Shown piece by piece: positions 59,611 through 64,000 of a DNA stretch of 64,000 nucleotides. This DNA is from Circinella umbellata (Eukaryota > Mucoromycota > Mucoromycetes > Mucorales > Lichtheimiaceae), in assembly GCA_025093555.1 (NCBI GenBank), contig JAIWNF010000001.1, positions 1,426,001 through 1,490,000 on the forward strand, written 5' to 3'. How positions within the stretch are numbered: position 1 is the stretch's first letter; the number at the start of each line of letters is the position of its first letter. The position numbers and the translations under genes are program-made. Below the pieces are notes generated by a model. It was not told the origin of the DNA and did not search any database. It saw only the letters and a list, made by a program, of their open reading frames with translations.

Positions 59611-61529
59611 ATGACAATCGACTACACCATTGTCCAAATCTTGACAAGCTTACCAGGCGAGATTCATAATGAGATACTTCAATATTTGTCATTCCGTGAA
59701 CGTTTACAAATGGCACAAGTATGTAAAGCATGGCGAAATCTTGTATTGAGTTGGCAACCTCAATGGAAATGCTTACCGGTAGTAGACGATCGCTGCTCTT
59801 TTGTACCGGATATGCTTCCTTATGCTCCGTTTATTGAGAGTAGGACTGTAAAACAAATTAAAGTTCATTATTATTTGGATCATGATCATTTATCTACTAT
59901 CATGGAATTTATTCAAAAGCAACAGTTTCACGCTATTTCCAAAGGTACTTGTTTAATAATCTTTTCTGTATGAACTTTTTTTTTCAGTGCGATAATAATA
60001 GCAATAAGCTAAAATTGACTACTCTGCTTTATTTATTTTTTGGTTTAGTGGATCTGGCAGTACAAGAATTTACAAAGGATCAGTTTAAAATTTTGATTGA
60101 CACATGCGGAAATGTATTGAAGGATATCAAGGTTAAGGGACTTGGAAAACATAAAAGCAATATTCGTCCAGATGCGCTGCTGAAACACTGTCCAAGTCTT
60201 GTGAAACTTGAATTTAATGGATGTGTCTTTATGGATGAATATTGGGGTGAAGATCAACAAGCTAAGGGCCATTGGGATCCAGTAGATTTAATGAATTTGA
60301 AGCACAAGTCGCTATTATTCTTATCACTTCGATTTCATAATTTGGGCGAGTTTAGAAATTTTAATCCAAGTCCCTTTTTAAAAGCTGTACCTAGACTACG
60401 CTATTTATCTATGAATATTGCTCATCTACAAGTTGTGGCTGACTCGTTGGCTAAAATTATCCGTAAATATTGTCCAGAGTTGGTAGCTTTGGTCCTCTAT
60501 GAAAATGTTCGTCGTGGAGAGACCATTCCAAAAAAAAAATTTCAAACACTTTTAAATTATAAGGGGGAAGAAAAAATACAGACAAGGCCAGAAGAAGGTT
60601 TACGACACCTCATTATTCATGAACACAATTATGCTCAAACAGCACGCCGTATATGTACATCGCTGATTGATCAATTTCACAATTCTTTTTTCAGTTTGGA
60701 TTTTAGAGGTGCGGGAACTATCAACAATGGTGTATTGTACCATATATCAACTTTACCGTTCCCATCATTAAAGCATCTCAAACTTGAACATAATGACTAT
60801 CTAGCACCTGATTTACATCCACCAACTTTACTTTCTATCTTTCAACAGTGGGATATAATGGGGCTCAACAATAATAATTTGACTCACCTTGCGCTATCAA
60901 ATTTAAACATCAATGTTAACGACGATTTACTTACTATGATAAGTGTTTCATGTACACATTTGGAAGACTTGACACTTGATAATTGTCATGGTGTTTTTGG
61001 AAATGGAATGATTAATTTTCTCGAACGCCAAAATCAACGTCATCAGTTATCAACCGCAAAAAATGATAACAGTAGGTACTTACAGTCCATTACTTTAAGT
61101 AATGCACGGCGTGCAATGGATTCTGATGTTATGTTTTTTATGGCAAAAGAAATGGGGTATTTAAAACAAGTTGTTGTTGAAGGTGCAAGGTTTGATTATG
61201 ATGGGTACGATCATATGAATAGTTTCGTCAGCGTTCGAGCCGACCTGCTAATGCAACAACAACAACAAATCAATAACATTCATGCGTCAACTACTGTTGA
61301 CGAAAAAATACAACTATTGGAATATTTGGAAATCTCGTTTTATGTAGACGATAGTGAATATGATAGTAGTAATACAGATATCGACGAAAGTTCCGAACAT
61401 AAGTTTCAATCAAGCATGAACTCAATTGCAAAGACTTGGGCTTATATTATAAAGACAAGGGATGAGGATGGCGAAATTCCTAGCGCTGTTATTACAAAAA
61501 GAAAAGTTACAAATACAAAGTTTAAGTAA
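59611..61529 (+). CDS. F-box / leucine-rich-repeat protein
   Basis: Two exons, 59611-59944 and 60049-61529, 604 aa in frame. The intron has a short open frame but carries clear donor and acceptor sites. An F-box lies at residues about 9-50 (LTSLPGEIHNEILQYLSFRE, then MAQVCKAWRNLVLSW). The rest is a diverged LRR array: LKHCPSLVKLEFNGC, LRYLSMNIAHLQ, LKHLKLEHNDYL, LTHLALSNLNIN, CTHLEDLTLDNCHG, LQSITLSNARRA. By family knowledge it would be a substrate receptor for an SCF ubiquitin ligase; the substrate cannot be predicted. Mucoromycete genomes carry many such genes. The start follows an AT-rich leader. Confidence 0.85.
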
Positions 61530-61988
61530 ATGGCTGATAAATAATAAATAAAGATATCTTGACATCATTTTATTTGGCTACGATGTTATCCACCAAAATA
61601 TATCATGACATGCTGTATTATTATCAGTAAAGAAATGTAGTATACATCATCATCTTTATTTTTCTTCTCATTCTTGGTATTAATAATATCCGATCAAAAA
61701 TGTCGTATCTTTTATTAATAAAACCACGGAGAGAGAACAACAAAGAGAGAATGTAAATACGACGGATAATATACCCACACAAGAAAAGACCACAAAGGTA
61801 ATAGGTAAAATGTAGGGTAGATAAAAGATGTCTTTTTATTTAATAAAATAATATATGTTTTCTAAACTACTGCGGATGATAATGAATAAAAAGAGAGCCG
61901 CAGTAAGAAAGTGTAATCGGTATTAAAAATAACCGATCAATAATTACAAAAAATAAAAAAAAATTGATCTATTAGATCATTATATGAT
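61530..61988. other. 3' flank of the F-box gene
   Basis: AT-rich. AATAAATAAAG shortly after the stop is a likely polyadenylation signal. No gene seen before the tRNA. Confidence 0.5.
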
Positions 61989-62070
61989 GGTAACAGTGAG
62001 ATTCGAACTCACGCCTCTTGCGAGACCAGAACTTGAGTCTGGCGCCTTAGACCAACTCGGCCATGTTACC
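61989..62070 (-). tRNA. tRNA-Leu(CAA)
   Basis: On the minus strand an 82-nt cloverleaf folds without an intron. The acceptor stem GGTAACA pairs with TGTTACC, and the A-box region is TGGCCGAGTTGG. The anticodon stem CCAGA/TCTGG encloses the loop CTCAAGT, anticodon CAA. A long variable arm (as in class II tRNAs) and the B-box GGTTCGAATCT-like segment (GAGTTCGAATCTC) follow. It reads UUG leucine codons. An A-run on the plus strand near 61947-61963 would be a T-rich pol III terminator about 25 nt after the tRNA end. Confidence 0.95.
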
Positions 62071-64000
62071 CGATATATTTGGTTGCATTAGACATTAGTT
62101 AGATGCTTAATAAAAACAATTTTAATAAGTTAAATAATGCGTTTTTTTTAAAAAAGAGTTTAAGTTGTAGAATACAAACCTATATACTTATTTAGCTTTA
62201 TATAATATGTAGACCAAAATTAAATTACCTTATAAAAAGTGTTATTAAAAGTTTAAAAAAAGAAGAAACGAGTAATATTTTTTTAGTTTTTATTCTTCAG
62301 TAAAGGATAATACTATATACTATTATATAGGTACTATATTTTTTTTAGGTGAAATTTGGATTTTTTATGTGCCTAGCTACATATTTTATATATAATTTTT
62401 TTTATATGATTTTTTTTTAATGTGATTTTCTTATATGATCTAGTATTTTGGCATTTTTTACATAAAAAAGTATTTGATCCTTTTATTATATATAGTAGAT
62501 TATAGAAAATTACTTAATCATTTTTTTATAAAGATTTCACTTTTCACTACATGCATTTGCATGAAAAACCCCTTCATCATTTTTTCTGTATAGATTTTCA
62601 CTATGCGTTTTGCATAGAAGATATTATAAATACTATTATTTATAACTACTCAATAAAAAGTCAGTTTTTTTTATTGGTATTTCTATCTATATGATGTAAT
62701 AGTCATATACTATATAAAGCAAGGTAGTACCTCTTTACATCTGTGTTATATGGCACATGGCAATCCTTCATCTCAGATAATTAAAATATAAACTATATGT
62801 AAAAAACACCAAATTAATTTTAATTTAGTTGCTTTCTAAATACACAAATAATAATACTACCACAATGACACTTTATATACAATATACAAATATAATAATC
62901 AAACATAATTTATTTATTCACAATCATATAATACATAATTTAACATTATATCACATTATCTACAAATATAGAAAAATACACATCTAAAGCATATATATAT
63001 TATATTAAACTTACTTGTAATAATAGAAATAATCATCATATATCTTTTTATCTTAATATTACTTTCATATAATAAAACACCTGAAAGATTCTCACAAGAT
63101 TTATTCTGTTATCATTTTTATACTTCCTTATTTTCCTGCTAAATTCATATCCATAAATACCACAATCTGGAATAAATGTAAAAAAAAAAACATGTAAGAA
63201 TAACCTACTGTTTTTCCTTATGCTGACTGTTTATTCATCTCAAATCAATTGGCGAGAACAGCATGAATCTTCAATTTCACCTGAAAAATATTGCACCTGT
63301 AAATATTATGAAACATTTATTTATCAAAAAAAGAAGCTACTATATAAGAAAAAACCAAGGCATATAAAAAATTTAATAAGAATATACTAAAAAAAATCAG
63401 TGAGTGCACAATTAGTTTCTAGTATATAAAAAATAATTATAATGCACAAATAGTAGCTAAGCAATACCAATCTTTCATTATTGCTCTACCTTCCCATTTT
63501 CATCTTATGAATTTCTTTTAGAGTAATACTGTAATGTTATTGGGTAGTAGTTCAGCATATTATTATAAAATTATATATAATATAAGTAAGTAATAATGGT
63601 ATTAATAAAAATAAATATAATCCGATTTGAATAATAATAATCGTAGTGATGACTGGAACGTTACCCCACAAATTCACCATGATGGATAATAATGCAAGTG
63701 TTTTTTTATGATATATTCAATACCTTTCTATACGAGTCCTCCTGCTTCTTTAGATACTTATTTTTAGCTAACAATTAGAAATATTGACATAACATCAATA
63801 ATATAAAATTAAGATTGGAAATAAAAAGATTACTAATAATAATGTTATTTACATTTATCTTATTTAATTTTGCAGCTACTAGTAATATGGATATTGTTAA
63901 CATAATTCTTCCAATTTTTTCTTTGTTTATTTATATTAATATGATTAGTATATTATATCAAAATACTTTCAAAAGTCATATAATGTCTTGAAGAGGTATT
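62071..64000. other. Very AT-rich region with no recognised feature
   Basis: No open frame of note on either strand and no RNA gene recognised. Many short A- and T-runs. Confidence 0.5.

Noticed and set aside
59949..60048. ATG upstream of the second F-box exon as an independent gene start
   Set aside because: The region is an intron with good splice sites; the F-box lies in the first exon and the joined frame is continuous.
1..64000. CRISPR array, prokaryotic operon or phage features
   Set aside because: Introns, fungal protein families and a eukaryotic tRNA show nuclear DNA; no regular repeat-spacer array was seen.

Overview
The window looks like nuclear DNA of an early-diverging filamentous fungus, most likely Mucoromycota. 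It is strongly AT-rich, genes carry many short GT-AG introns (about 50-130 bp), and the encoded proteins (Nvj2-like SMP protein, Sec66, Get5, cytosolic PheRS beta, F-box/LRR protein) are ordinary fungal ones. I cannot name the genus. All exon joins below were read by eye from splice consensus and checked for frame.

Layout. 1-1.7 kb: 5' part of a DUF1399/GRDP-like gene (minus), running off the window. 1.7-8.8 kb: a repeat-rich stretch with hairpins, an LTR-like sequence, a small serine-recombinase relic, and a C19 (USP)-like peptidase ORF whose 5' end is interrupted by a 993-bp inverted-repeat element. 8.8-12.3 kb: two tandem MDR oxidoreductases differing by one intron. 12.8-15.5 kb: an intronless SMP-domain lipid-transfer protein. 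16.4-19.0 kb: cytosolic phenylalanyl-tRNA synthetase beta in nine exons.

20.4-40 kb: the most unusual part. Three tandem minus-strand copies (A, B, C) of a seven-exon gene encode a secreted-type kelch propeller, several membrane segments and a coiled-coil tail, in repeat units of about 7.3-7.8 kb. Copy A is intact. Copy B has a 1-nt frameshift, a MITE-like element about 100 bp upstream, and an inverted upstream block. Copy C is in frame but has a shifted intron and a shortened tail.

41.3-49.1 kb: a multi-membrane-spanning protein with a 12-nt microexon, SEC66, GET5 (SEC66 and GET5 diverge), and a histone-fold-like protein convergent with GET5. 49.1-59.6 kb: about 10 kb without a convincing gene, holding decayed repeats, hairpins, an inverted-repeat pair and one possible small secreted cysteine-rich ORF. 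59.6-61.5 kb: F-box/LRR gene. 61.99-62.07 kb: tRNA-Leu(CAA), minus strand. The rest is very AT-rich and featureless.

SEC66 and GET5 both belong to protein-targeting routes into the ER, but nothing in the sequence shows that this neighbourhood is functional.
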